Origin: Peristeroidobacter soli
GTDB lineage: Bacteria; Pseudomonadota; Gammaproteobacteria; Steroidobacterales; Steroidobacteraceae
NCBI RefSeq assembly: GCF_004138485.1
Contig: NZ_ML142848.1
Coordinates: forward strand, 62,001-126,000
Direction: 5' to 3'
Length of the DNA stretch: 64,000 bases
This document shows, one piece after another, positions 53,777 to 62,515 of the stretch (position 1 is the first letter of the stretch; each line of letters opens with the position of its first letter). A program made the translations under genes and the position numbers. A model generated the notes under the pieces. It was not told where the DNA came from, did not search any database, and worked only from the letters and a program-made list of their open reading frames with translations.

Positions 53777-56700
53777 TCAGAACTGAGCCCGGACACCGAT
53801 CTTGTAGCGACGCCCGCTGTCTTCCGCGTAGAGGAACTGGTTCTCGTAGTACGCGTACTTCAGCACCGGCCGGTTGGTCAGATTGACGCCCTCCAGGAAG
53901 ACTCCAAGGCTCTTGTTGATGTGATACGTCGCACTGGCATCCAGCTGATATCGGCCACGAACCTGGGTGACGGCCTGGCCGGCGCCGTTCAGCGGCGGTG
54001 GCGAAAGATATTGCAAAAAGTTTTCTCGCCAGTTGAGTGCCATGCGCGCTTCGAAATTGCTCTTGTCGTCGTAGAACAGCACGCCGTTGGCCGAGTTGGA
54101 CAGCCCGGTCAGCGCGAACTTGTTGGCCAGGTCCTGAGGATCGAGGTCCTTGTCGCTGCGTGCGAGCGTGCCGTTGAGCTGGATGCCGAAGCCGCTGTCG
54201 CCGAAGGACTGCTGGATGCCCGCTTCCAATCCGTACACCTGCGCACTTTCGCCGTTGGTGGGCGCGGTGATGGTGAATTGCGCCGGCTGTCCGGTGGCGG
54301 GATCGAGCAGCGGCGTACCGGCGGAATTGTTCACCGCGCCGGTGGTCTGATTCAGCACGATGAAGTTGCTCACATCCTTGTAGTACGCGCCAATGGAAAT
54401 GAAATTGGCGTCGCCATAATAATATTCGAACGACAGATCCAGATTGTTGGACCGGAACGGCTGCAGATCGGGCGTACCGCTGGCCGCCGCGAAATTGCCC
54501 GGCCGCAAGGTCACCAGCGTCGTGACCGGCGAGAGCTGCTCGAGCGTGGGACGGGTCATCGTCTGGGATGTGGCAAAGCGCGCCGTGATCTGATCCGTCA
54601 GCGCCCATTTGAACGACAGATTGGGCAAGACATCAGTGTAATGATTCGACTTCGATACGGTCGCGGTGCCCGCCGTGGAAACGCCATATTGAGTGGCGTC
54701 GTTGGCGAGCCGGGTCAGCGCCACGAAGTTGGTCGCCAGTCCACTGATATCCGCCTGCGTATTCTCGACACGCACGCCGACGACACTACTGAACGATCGA
54801 CCGCCCAGGCTGCCTGCGAACACGGCTTGCAGATAGCCCCCATAAACATCCTCTTCCACCAGAGAATCGTTCACCTTGGGCGGGGCGAACGTGAAGCCGG
54901 GCGTGCTGGCCTGTTGCTGCTGGGTGATGGCGTTGAACAACGACTGGCCATCGAAGGTCAGCCAGCGGGTGGTCAGACGATTCGCCCCGCTGATGCCGGA
55001 CAGGAAGCCGCCGCCGGCATTGAAAACCCCGATGGGAACGTTCGCCGGCGCCGGATTGTTATAGCCGCACGTCGTGCATCCCGTGCCGCCGTCATTCGAA
55101 TAGAGCGCGGTATCTTTCTCGTCCCGGGAAAACAACGCGCCCAACCGCAGACTGGTCAACCCCTCATCCGAACGGTCGCCCGCCACTTCCAGATCGGCAC
55201 GCAACTGGGCCACTTTGTCATCGACACCGTAGCCTCGATAGAGCATCACGTGTTGGAACATCGGCTGCGTGCCGCCCGCCACACCGGCATTGGGACCGTC
55301 GGTCGGCCTCACGAAACCGGTGGTGAACGGCAGGATCGAGCCATCGGATTGAAACCGGATCGTCTGGCCGGTGTACCCCAGCAGCGCAAGCTCGCTCTCC
55401 GCACCACCGTTCGGATCTTCCTTGGCGCGCGACACGCTGCCATCCAGATTGAGCGTCATACGATCCGAGAGCCGCCATTCGACATTCAGGCCGCTCGCGC
55501 TGAGACGAGTCTTTTTGTCGAACGCCTTGTCATGGAAGTCGGACGCCATGCCGACGCCTTGAGTCAGATCGATCGCCGTGCCATTGGCGTCGGTCACGAC
55601 GTTGGTCAGGTTGGACGGCGTGAACCAATGACCGAACGAACGTGCGTCGGTGGTGTTGGTGAAGCGCGAATAGAGCGTGTCCGCGGTGATGGTCAGATCG
55701 TCATTGGGCTTGTATTGCAGTACCAGAGTACCGCCGATGCGCTTGCGATCCTCGAAGGTCACCTTGGTATCGAAGTTTTGCGGGACGAACAGATTCCCTT
55801 GCGGATTCGACCCTGTGATCCCGACGCCGGCCCCGCCATTGATCTGAGAGGCCGGCGTGCCGCCGTTCACGATCCAGCCATCGGTCTGCGCTTGATTCAG
55901 CCGGTCCTTGCGGCGCTGATAGCTGCCCGACAACAGAATACCGAACCGATCGTCGGCAAAACGATTGCTGATCAGGAACGAAGCGTCGGGCGAGGACTCA
56001 TCCGAGTTGTCCTCGTAGTTGATATCTCCGGACGCGGACAGCTTGAACCCCTGATAATCGAACGGCCGTGCCGTTCTGATATTGATGGCCGAGCCCACGC
56101 CGCCGGACTGCAACTGCGCCACCGACGACTTGAACACCTCGACACCCGAAATGAGCTCGGAGGCCAGGGTGTCGAACGAAAACGCCCGGCCGCTGGCCTG
56201 CGCCGGATCGGTCGGCGTGGCGATCTGGCGTCCATTCAGCAAGACGTTGTTGAATTCCGGTCCGAAGCCGCGCACCGTCACAAACGCGCCCTCGCCGCCG
56301 GAGCGATCGATCGACACGCCGGTGATTCGTTGTAACGACTCGGCCAGGTTGGTATCCGGGAGCTTGCCGATATCCTCGGGCGAAATGGCGTCGACGATCC
56401 CCAAGGAGTCGCGCTTGATGGTCATCGAGTTGACCAGCGACTGACGCAGTCCGGTCACGACCACTTCCTGAATGGTTTCGCCGGTCTCCACTGGCTCCTG
56501 CGGCTCACGCGGCGGCACCGTTTGCGCCTGAGCAAGCCGGATGTAGCCTGAATGGCTGCCAGGCACCGCCGATGAAGTTGAAGGCGGGGCTGCGCTGGGC
56601 GCGTCGCTGCTCGTGGCATCGGCACGCTTTTTCTCGGTGGCAACCGGACGAATGGTCGCGGTATCGGTGCCGCTGTAGATCGCAATCAGCCCCGTGCCTC

Positions 56701-56965
56701 GTAACATCTGCTCCAGAGCGGCGTGCTTCTCGAGCTGTCCCGTCACGGGATTGGCCGTCGCGCTTCTGACGGCATCGTAGCGGTAGAGCAATTGCATCTT
56801 CGCCTGCGCGGCGAAACTCTTGAGGGCCTCAGGCAGAGGCTGGGCGTCGATATCGAATTGCGCGGGATCGGCGTTCGCTCTGCCTGGCGTGGTCAGCAAC
56901 AGTCCCGATGCGCAGGCCAACGCCTGCAAAATCGCCAGCCGGACCAATCGATTGGTCGCTTTCAT
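53777..56965 (-). CDS. TonB-dependent receptor with STN domain (Caulobacter-type)
   Basis: A 1062-residue receptor. Signal peptide, STN domain (about 36-110; FDIDAQPLPEALKSFAAQA), a Pro/Ala-rich linker, TonB box ETIQEVVVTGLR, a plug with DTNLAESLQRITGVSIDR and VRGFGPEFNNVLLNGR, then a very long barrel ending RRYKIGVRAQF (terminal Phe). The plug pattern is that of the large TIGR01782-like group, often used for complex carbohydrates. AAGGAGGGGGC precedes the ATG. An STN domain without a linked FecR is notable. It is the first gene of the halogenase operon. Confidence 0.9.
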   Translation of the reverse strand: MKATNRLVRLAILQALACASGLLLTTPGRANADPAQFDIDAQPLPEALKSFAAQAKMQLLYRYDAVRSATANPVTGQLEKHAALEQMLRGTGLIAIYSGTDTATIRPVATEKKRADATSSDAPSAAPPSTSSAVPGSHSGYIRLAQAQTVPPREPQEPVETGETIQEVVVTGLRQSLVNSMTIKRDSLGIVDAISPEDIGKLPDTNLAESLQRITGVSIDRSGGEGAFVTVRGFGPEFNNVLLNGRQIATPTDPAQASGRAFSFDTLASELISGVEVFKSSVAQLQSGGVGSAINIRTARPFDYQGFKLSASGDINYEDNSDESSPDASFLISNRFADDRFGILLSGSYQRRKDRLNQAQTDGWIVNGGTPASQINGGAGVGITGSNPQGNLFVPQNFDTKVTFEDRKRIGGTLVLQYKPNDDLTITADTLYSRFTNTTDARSFGHWFTPSNLTNVVTDANGTAIDLTQGVGMASDFHDKAFDKKTRLSASGLNVEWRLSDRMTLNLDGSVSRAKEDPNGGAESELALLGYTGQTIRFQSDGSILPFTTGFVRPTDGPNAGVAGGTQPMFQHVMLYRGYGVDDKVAQLRADLEVAGDRSDEGLTSLRLGALFSRDEKDTALYSNDGGTGCTTCGYNNPAPANVPIGVFNAGGGFLSGISGANRLTTRWLTFDGQSLFNAITQQQQASTPGFTFAPPKVNDSLVEEDVYGGYLQAVFAGSLGGRSFSSVVGVRVENTQADISGLATNFVALTRLANDATQYGVSTAGTATVSKSNHYTDVLPNLSFKWALTDQITARFATSQTMTRPTLEQLSPVTTLVTLRPGNFAAASGTPDLQPFRSNNLDLSFEYYYGDANFISIGAYYKDVSNFIVLNQTTGAVNNSAGTPLLDPATGQPAQFTITAPTNGESAQVYGLEAGIQQSFGDSGFGIQLNGTLARSDKDLDPQDLANKFALTGLSNSANGVLFYDDKSNFEARMALNWRENFLQYLSPPPLNGAGQAVTQVRGRYQLDASATYHINKSLGVFLEGVNLTNRPVLKYAYYENQFLYAEDSGRRYKIGVRAQF

Positions 56966-57063
56966 GCCCCCTCCTTGGAGTCTCGCGTCGTTATGCTCTC
57001 ATGGCTTCCGCAGTGGTTACGACCCGCGAGTGGTCAAAGTCCCCCAGTCTATTTCTGCACAAT

Positions 57064-59229
57064 CTATGGAGTAACCGGTGTCGCCTGGTACGCGCGCCAC
57101 GCCGAATCGACGACGGCCGCCCGAATCTGCTGTGCTTCGGCGGACGTGATCAATCCCTGAAACGAGCCCATGCCTTTCGCGGCACGCACGCCTTTCAAGA
57201 CGATGTCTTCGAACTGCTGGTGAGTCTCGGCGCTCATCCAGCGCAGATCGGGAATCGCCCCCGGCCCTTCGTTGGCATGGCACCGCGCGCAGTGACGTTT
57301 CATCAATGCGTTGCCTGCTTCGATATCCGCTGCCGAGCCGAAACGCTCGACCGCCGGACGCGGCACCGAAGTTTCCCGACGCAACTCCGCCGGCTTGGGC
57401 ACGACGCCGCCATCGAGTTTGAATGCAACGATGCGGCCGGCGTTGCCGTATCGTTCCGCCGCCGTGCCCGCCGGATGCACTCCGCCCAATGCGCCACCGA
57501 AGCCCGCCATCACAGCGACGTACTGCACGCCATCGAGCTCGTAGGTCATCGGCGCGGCCATGATGCTCGTGCCGACGTCGATGGCCCCGAGCGCACGACC
57601 GTCGGTCGCACGATAAACATGGAGCACGCCGGTGGAGCGCCCCTGGAACACCAGGTTGCCCGCCGTGGTCATCACGCCGCCGCCATTCCAGATCGCATTC
57701 ATCTGACCGGTCCATTGATCGGACGTGTCGACTTGCCACGCAACTTTGTTTGCTACGGGATCCCACGCACGCAGGAATCCGCGGATCGTCGTGTCGGGCT
57801 GACCTTTGCCAAGCTCGGACAGCGGCGGCAGATGTTTCGTGTGCGCGGACTCCAGACCCCAATCCCCTGCGTGCTGCGCGGGGAATGCGTAGATCGCGCC
57901 GGTGTTGATGCCGCCTTTTTGGTACACGTAAGGCGCATCGGGAATCCAATAGACTGCACTCGCTTCCAACACAGGGATATAAACCAACCCCGTATCAGGA
58001 TTGAATGCCATCGGCTGCCAGTTGTGTCCGCCGGCGGGCGAAGGAAACACCAGCTTCGGCCCGTTGCTGTAATCGCCCTGCCCCGTTTCGACCGGCCGCC
58101 CGGTTTTCTGATCGACACCGGACGCCCAGCTGACCGGCACATACGGCTGCGCCGACAGCAGCTCGCCGGTCGCGCGATCGAGCACATAAAAGAAACCGTT
58201 CTTCGGTGCCTGCATCAAGACCTGACGGGTCCGAGCGCCGATCTTCAGATCGGCCAGGATCATCTTCTGCGTGGCCGTGTAGTCCCACTGATCGCCCGGC
58301 GTGGTCTGGTAGTGCCACGCGAGCCGTCCGGTCTTGGGATGGATGGCGAGAATCGAGGAAACATAGAGATTGTCGCCGCCCTTCGGGCTGCGCAGCTTGC
58401 GCGGATACAACGCGGAGTTGCCGACGCCTACATATAAGAGATCGAGTCTGGCATCGTAGGCCATGCCATCCCACACGGTGCCGCCGAGCCCGACCTCCCA
58501 ACGCGAATCCGGATCCCAGGTCTTCGCGGCCTGCTCCAGCTCGGAATGTTCGAACGGACCGGTCGCGCTGCCCGGCACCGTAAAGAAGCGCCAGGCCAGC
58601 TCGCCGGAATCGACTCGATAGGCGCTGACGTAGCCGCGCGCATCCAACTCACCGCCGGAGTTGCCGATGACCACCACATCGCCCGCGACGTAGGGCGAAC
58701 CGGTAACGGTGTAACCGCGCTCGTGATCGACGATGGTATCGACACGCCACAACGCTTTGCCGTCTTTGGCGTCGAGCGCGGACAACTGTCCGTCGATGGC
58801 TGCCGTGAACACACGACCTTCGGAGAACGCGAGGCCACGACTGACGATGCCACAGCAAACTTTGCTGGTGATGGCGTCATTGACCTTGGGATCGAACACC
58901 CAGCGTTGCTGACCCGTGCGCGCATCGAGCGCGTGCACGAATCCCCAAGGCGCACTCGCATACATCACGCCATCGACCACGACCGGCGTTGCTTCCTGAC
59001 CATGCGTGGTCCGCAGGTCGTAACTCCATGCAAAGCCGAGACGAGCGGCATTGCCTTCGTCGATCTGCCGCAGCGGGGAATGATAGGTCTGTGCGGCATC
59101 GTGACCGCCGGTCAACCAGCCTGCGTCGCTCGATTGAATGGCTGGTGCCTGCTGCTTCGAGCAAGCGGACGACAACAAGACGACAACGGTCGCGAAGATC
59201 GACGCACGCGTGCATGGCGCAGAATTCAC
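57064..59229 (-). CDS. PQQ-dependent quinohemoprotein dehydrogenase (lipoprotein)
   Basis: 721 residues from GTG 59229 (a TTG at 59232 precedes it). The N-terminus has an SSAC lipobox-like end at Cys23. A PQQ eight-blade propeller follows, with the vicinal disulfide Cys125-Cys126 of quinoprotein alcohol dehydrogenases. The C-terminal c-type cytochrome domain has Cys647-x2-Cys650-His651 (HCARCHANEG) and a possible axial Met. It would oxidise an alcohol or sugar in the periplasm and pass electrons to cytochrome. No PQQ-synthesis gene is in the window. Confidence 0.85.
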   Translation of the reverse strand: MNSAPCTRASIFATVVVLLSSACSKQQAPAIQSSDAGWLTGGHDAAQTYHSPLRQIDEGNAARLGFAWSYDLRTTHGQEATPVVVDGVMYASAPWGFVHALDARTGQQRWVFDPKVNDAITSKVCCGIVSRGLAFSEGRVFTAAIDGQLSALDAKDGKALWRVDTIVDHERGYTVTGSPYVAGDVVVIGNSGGELDARGYVSAYRVDSGELAWRFFTVPGSATGPFEHSELEQAAKTWDPDSRWEVGLGGTVWDGMAYDARLDLLYVGVGNSALYPRKLRSPKGGDNLYVSSILAIHPKTGRLAWHYQTTPGDQWDYTATQKMILADLKIGARTRQVLMQAPKNGFFYVLDRATGELLSAQPYVPVSWASGVDQKTGRPVETGQGDYSNGPKLVFPSPAGGHNWQPMAFNPDTGLVYIPVLEASAVYWIPDAPYVYQKGGINTGAIYAFPAQHAGDWGLESAHTKHLPPLSELGKGQPDTTIRGFLRAWDPVANKVAWQVDTSDQWTGQMNAIWNGGGVMTTAGNLVFQGRSTGVLHVYRATDGRALGAIDVGTSIMAAPMTYELDGVQYVAVMAGFGGALGGVHPAGTAAERYGNAGRIVAFKLDGGVVPKPAELRRETSVPRPAVERFGSAADIEAGNALMKRHCARCHANEGPGAIPDLRWMSAETHQQFEDIVLKGVRAAKGMGSFQGLITSAEAQQIRAAVVDSAWRAYQATPVTP

Positions 59230-59335
59230 CAACTACCACTCCCCCAATCGTTGAGGCCGGAGTTTTACGCGATGTCGCCCGGGGACGTGATCAATTCGCC
59301 TAACGGAGTCGATAAGCGGGTTTTATGGCTTGGGG

Positions 59336-59362
59336 TTGCAACGGGGCGATCTGACGTATAAT
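59336..59362 (+). promoter_or_regulatory. Sigma-70-type promoter for the phnA-like gene
   Basis: TTGCAA (59336-59341) and a perfect TATAAT (59357-59362) are separated by 15 bases, a little shorter than the usual 16-18. They lie just upstream of the GTG start at 59389, which has AGGTGA as ribosome binding site. The position between divergent genes makes a real promoter likely. Confidence 0.65.
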
Positions 59363-59388
59363 CGCGGCTCCAATCTCCAGGTGACGCA

Positions 59389-59730
59389 GTGACCGACTTT
59401 CCTCCTTGCCCCCAATGCGGCTCGACTCTGACCTATCAGGACGCCGACCTTTATATCTGCCCCGAATGCAGTCACGAATGGTCCGTTAGCGCCGCGGCAC
59501 CGGCCGCCGAGCCGGAACGGGTCGTGCGCGACTCCGTGGGCAACGAGCTTCACGACGGCGACGCCGTGACCGTGATCAAGGACCTGAAAGTGAAAGGCTC
59601 CTCGCTGGTGGTCAAGATGGGCACCAAGGTAAAGAACATCCGGCTGGTCGAGGGCGATCACGACATCGACTGCAAGATCGACGGCATCGGCGCGATGCAG
59701 TTGAAATCGGAGTTCGTGAAGAAGGCGTAG
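59389..59730 (+). CDS. phnA: PhnA-family zinc-ribbon protein
   Basis: A 113-residue protein starting at GTG 59389. The N-terminus holds a zinc ribbon with CPQC and CPEC. The C-terminal PhnA domain reads [19 protein letters not shown], then [19 protein letters not shown]. PhnA (YjdM) was first linked to phosphonoacetate use, but its activity is not firmly known. Length and order are normal. Its last 73 bases are overlapped by the convergent regulator gene. Confidence 0.9.
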   Translation: MTDFPPCPQCGSTLTYQDADLYICPECSHEWSVSAAAPAAEPERVVRDSVGNELHDGDAVTVIKDLKVKGSSLVVKMGTKVKNIRLVEGDHDIDCKIDGIGAMQLKSEFVKKA

Positions 59731-60374
59731 GACCCTTTACTCCTTTTTACCGCCGCCAGCCTGTCCGCCATCCGCACCAATGAGGCAAACGAAGCGGCGG
59801 ACATCTTGCGCATGACCCGGCTGCGGTGGATCTGAACCGTGATCTCGGCGATCGCCAGTCGCTGAGCGATCTGCTTGTTGAGCAAGCCGTCGGTCACCAG
59901 CTCGAACACTTCGCGCTCGCGCGCCGATAACAGCTCGTACCTGGAGCACAGCTCGCGAATCTGCACCCGCCGATCCAGCGACGAACGAGCTTCTTGCAGA
60001 GCGTAACGCACGGCGTTCAGCAGCCGATCCGCGCCACAGGGCACCGTCAGAAAATCGACGGCGCCGGCTTTCAATGCCCGCACACAGGAAGAAATGCAGC
60101 GCTCCCGCGTGAGGAACAGGATGGCGGCGCCTTCCCGGGCCAGCTCGTCCTGGAGCTCGAAGCAGCTCGCGTCCTGCAGGCGCACATCGAGAATCGCGCA
60201 TGCGACCGCCCCCGGTGCGAGACGAGCGGCCAGCCCGGACGCCGTGCTCAAACCGATGGCATGCAATCCAGCGGACGCGACGGTGCGCTCGATCCACGCA
60301 CGCGTGGGTTCATCGCCATTGACGATGAACACCACTGGTTCGACAACTGTGCCGCCGTGCCGCTGATCCGCCAT
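59658..60374 (-). CDS. FixJ-type response regulator with a degenerate receiver
   Basis: 238 residues from ATG 60374 (GAGG 6 bases upstream). The receiver keeps the acceptor Asp63 (ILDVRLQD) and a Thr89, but the acidic pocket VDDD is VNGD (18-21) and the conserved Lys is Val111 (FLTVPC). Phosphorylation control is therefore doubtful. The LuxR-type HTH follows ([21 protein letters not shown]). After the HTH a tail of about 25 residues is encoded antisense to the 3' end of phnA. No partner kinase is adjacent. Confidence 0.8.
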   Translation of the reverse strand: MADQRHGGTVVEPVVFIVNGDEPTRAWIERTVASAGLHAIGLSTASGLAARLAPGAVACAILDVRLQDASCFELQDELAREGAAILFLTRERCISSCVRALKAGAVDFLTVPCGADRLLNAVRYALQEARSSLDRRVQIRELCSRYELLSAREREVFELVTDGLLNKQIAQRLAIAEITVQIHRSRVMRKMSAASFASLVRMADRLAAVKRSKGSYAFFTNSDFNCIAPMPSILQSMS

Positions 60375-60471
60375 CTGAAACCTCACCGATCTGCTCCGTG
60401 AGGCCATTCTCATTCCGGCCGGGCGCCGTCACCAAGTTAGTTGTGGTAAAGCGGTGCCGTCTGCTCCTTTA

Positions 60472-60483
60472 CCGGTTAACCGG
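60472..60483. promoter_or_regulatory. Perfect 12-base palindrome
   Basis: CCGGTTAACCGG is its own reverse complement. It sits between the end of the ABM gene and the start of the regulator gene, 2 bases outside the ABM stop. It could be an operator or a hairpin; no partner copy was seen nearby. Confidence 0.3.
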
Positions 60484-60485
60484 AA

Positions 60486-60884
60486 TCAAAGGATCTCCAT
60501 CCGGACGACTTTGACGCCGCCGTCGGCGAGCTCGGGCAGCTTCGCCAGCCACGCCTTCACGTAAGACATGTTGTTGTGCGCCTCGAAGTCGGCTTCGTTG
60601 GCGAAGACTTCATAGAATACGAAGTGCCCCCGCGAGGTGCGATCCTCCTGAAGGAAATACAGCAGATTCTTCGGGTCGCCGCGGACCAGTTCGATCAGTG
60701 GCAACGTGACGGCGCGCAGTTCGTCCTCCTTACCCGGCTTCGCGCGAACTTCCGCCACGACCGAAAACACACCGGGCCGGGCATGCTCATAGCCCTTGCC
60801 GGGCCCAACTTCCGCCGCTATTGCCGATGCACTCGCGAGGCACGCAGCGATGCTCAGGATGAGTGGCTCTAGAGCGGTGCGCAT
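60486..60884 (-). CDS. Exported antibiotic biosynthesis monooxygenase (ABM) domain protein
   Basis: 132 residues from ATG 60884, 1 base after the VOC gene stop. A signal peptide (about 1-24, ending AIAA) precedes an ABM fold (FSVVAEVRAKPGKEDELRAV, then HFVFYEVFANEADFEAH). ABM proteins form dimers that oxidise or rearrange quinone-like compounds without cofactor, though many act as general detoxifiers. An export signal is unusual for the family. It is the second gene of a two-gene operon with the VOC protein. Confidence 0.8.
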   Translation of the reverse strand: MRTALEPLILSIAACLASASAIAAEVGPGKGYEHARPGVFSVVAEVRAKPGKEDELRAVTLPLIELVRGDPKNLLYFLQEDRTSRGHFVFYEVFANEADFEAHNNMSYVKAWLAKLPELADGGVKVVRMEIL

Positions 60885-60885
60885 A

Positions 60886-61734
60886 TCAGATCCCTCCTTC
60901 GGCGACCAGGCGCCGGCGCGCTTCGAATGCATTGCTGAAAGTCTGTTTGACCGGCCCCAGCGCCTGCACGAATTCGAGCTGTTCGCCCTCCGGTCCCTTG
61001 CAATAGATCAACGACCAGCCGTTCGACTTTCCTTCGGTGATCCTGTTGGTGTTGGCACTGCTCGGTGCCGCGAGTCGCTCCTTCTCCGTCCTCACTGTGA
61101 CCACCCGGTTCGCTTTGACCTGGGTCATGCCGCGGCGGGCCGACTCGGCTTCGAGGTCGTGAATGAACTGGTTGAAGTCCACGTCGTCGCGAATGTAGAA
61201 GCAGATGTGCATGGAGCGTGGATACGCCGGACTCATGTGGTCGCGTGGCTCGGCCCAGCTCTCGCCACCGCCCATCGGTTGCCTGGCGTCGCGGTACTGC
61301 AGAAGCTCGATCACGACGTTGTCGAACTGAATGAAGCGCACATCGAGGCGCTGTTCGCCGCCCTTCAGGTCCGGGATGCCGATGGTGCGTGGATTGACCT
61401 TTCGCTCTCGCGCCACGATTTCCTGATCGGTCAGCAGCGTGTTGTGGATACGTTCGCCCTGGAAGTCGCCGTCGCGCATCACTTCGGTTCCACCGAGCAC
61501 CTCGGTGTAGAACGCGAACGCTCGATCCATGTTCTGCACGGTCAAGCCGAAGTGCTGCACGCCCTGTAAGCGTCCGCCCAGCGAACCGCTATTTCTGCGC
61601 GCCGAGGCGTCGTTGCTCGTCTGCGTCATCGCCGCTGGCGCCGCCGCTGCCACGGCGATTGCGCCGGCAGCTACGATCAGCTCGCGCCGACCGGGATCGG
61701 CGATATCGGTTGAGTTCTTGGGGTCATTGGCCAT
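60886..61734 (-). CDS. Exported VOC-family (glyoxalase/dioxygenase fold) protein
   Basis: 282 residues. The N-terminus has GRREL followed by an Ala-rich segment, consistent with a twin-arginine signal, so it may be exported folded with its metal. Metal-binding His of the VOC fold is at QHFGLTV, with a Glu late at EQLEFVQAL; two beta-alpha-beta-beta-beta repeats are visible. VOC proteins act as dioxygenases, isomerases or resistance proteins. GGAG lies 9 bases before the ATG. It is divergent from an AraC-type regulator. Confidence 0.75.
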   Translation of the reverse strand: MANDPKNSTDIADPGRRELIVAAGAIAVAAAAPAAMTQTSNDASARRNSGSLGGRLQGVQHFGLTVQNMDRAFAFYTEVLGGTEVMRDGDFQGERIHNTLLTDQEIVARERKVNPRTIGIPDLKGGEQRLDVRFIQFDNVVIELLQYRDARQPMGGGESWAEPRDHMSPAYPRSMHICFYIRDDVDFNQFIHDLEAESARRGMTQVKANRVVTVRTEKERLAAPSSANTNRITEGKSNGWSLIYCKGPEGEQLEFVQALGPVKQTFSNAFEARRRLVAEGGI

Positions 61735-61836
61735 GGATGATTCTCCGGCAGGGGTGTCCCGGAAAATCTAGAGCGGCGCAGGTCAGCCCTCAATTATGCT
61801 TTTCTATGATCGACGCCATGCTCGCCAGGCAAGCGT

Positions 61837-61900
61837 AGTCGCGTGCCTCGCCGGTGGGAATAACGGGAGCCCATGATTTGAAGGTCGCTGTCAGTCGCGT
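61837..61900. promoter_or_regulatory. Direct repeats AGTCGCGT in a divergent regulator gap
   Basis: AGTCGCGT occurs at 61837-61844 and 61893-61900, 56 bases apart. The gap separates the VOC gene from the AraC gene. Direct repeats are the form used by AraC proteins, so autoregulation is possible, but eight bases could match by chance in a GC-rich gap. Confidence 0.25.
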
Positions 61901-61912
61901 ACGTTCCGCGAC

Positions 61913-62515
61913 ATGCACACCTCAGGCCTGCAACTTCGATCGATCGAGCCGCGCCATCGGGGCGGCCTCACCCGCTGGCAGCTGTTGAAGATTCACGCGG
62001 AAATCGACACCAACCTGAGCGAGAGCATCCGCAATCGACAGTTGGCCAGCTGCATCTGCCTGAGTCCGTTTCACTTCGCCCGCGCCTTCCGTCAGAGCAC
62101 GGGCATGTCACCGCAGCGTTACGTCACCCGCCGTCGCATCGAGCGCGCTCAGCAGCTCATGCTGTCGACCGATGCGACCTTGAGCGAGATTTCATTTGAA
62201 TGCGGATTCGCGGACCAATCGCACCTCAATCGACGATTCGTCGCGGCAGTGGGAGTGACCCCTCGGGCGTGGCGCAGGGCTGCTGCGTCCACGCCCGTCG
62301 AGAGCTCATTGCGCGCGCCAGCGGTAGCGATACTCGATTCCATACATCCGCTCGTTGCCCACCGACTGGCCGATCGCTCCCGGAGCAAAAGCGCTGCTGC
62401 CGAAGCCCCGCACGATCGCGTAGTCCTTATCCAGCAGGTTACGAGCCCAAAGCGTGAGCGACGAACCGCCCGAAGCTTCCTCGACCCCGAGCCGCAGATT
62501 CACCAGCCCGTATGA
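61913..62515 (+). CDS. Short AraC-family regulator (DNA-binding domain only)
   Basis: A 200-residue frame. The AraC double HTH fills residues 20-122 (LSPFHFARAFRQSTGMSP, then ISFECGFADQSHLNRRF, then GVTPRAWRR). There is no N-terminal effector domain, so it is a minimal regulator of the SoxS/MarA length class. The last 70 codons, from 62306 on, run antisense to the end of a TonB receptor and look like read-through coding. It is divergent from the VOC/ABM operon and probably controls it. Confidence 0.78.
   Translation: MHTSGLQLRSIEPRHRGGLTRWQLLKIHAEIDTNLSESIRNRQLASCICLSPFHFARAFRQSTGMSPQRYVTRRRIERAQQLMLSTDATLSEISFECGFADQSHLNRRFVAAVGVTPRAWRRAAASTPVESSLRAPAVAILDSIHPLVAHRLADRSRSKSAAAEAPHDRVVLIQQVTSPKRERRTARSFLDPEPQIHQPV

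Noticed and set aside
53528-56335. Very long open frame antisense to the TonB receptor gene (over 900 codons); similar ones at 21561-24200, 29048-31561, 36484-39192 and 3372-5459
   Set aside because: High GC at third codon positions leaves few stops on the opposite strand. The predicted proteins are rich in Arg, His and Gln with no domains, while the other strand encodes clear families.
59339-60414. The overlap at the phnA 3' end as evidence of a pseudogene
   Set aside because: Both genes keep their full domains; a short tail-to-tail overlap is common in compact genomes.
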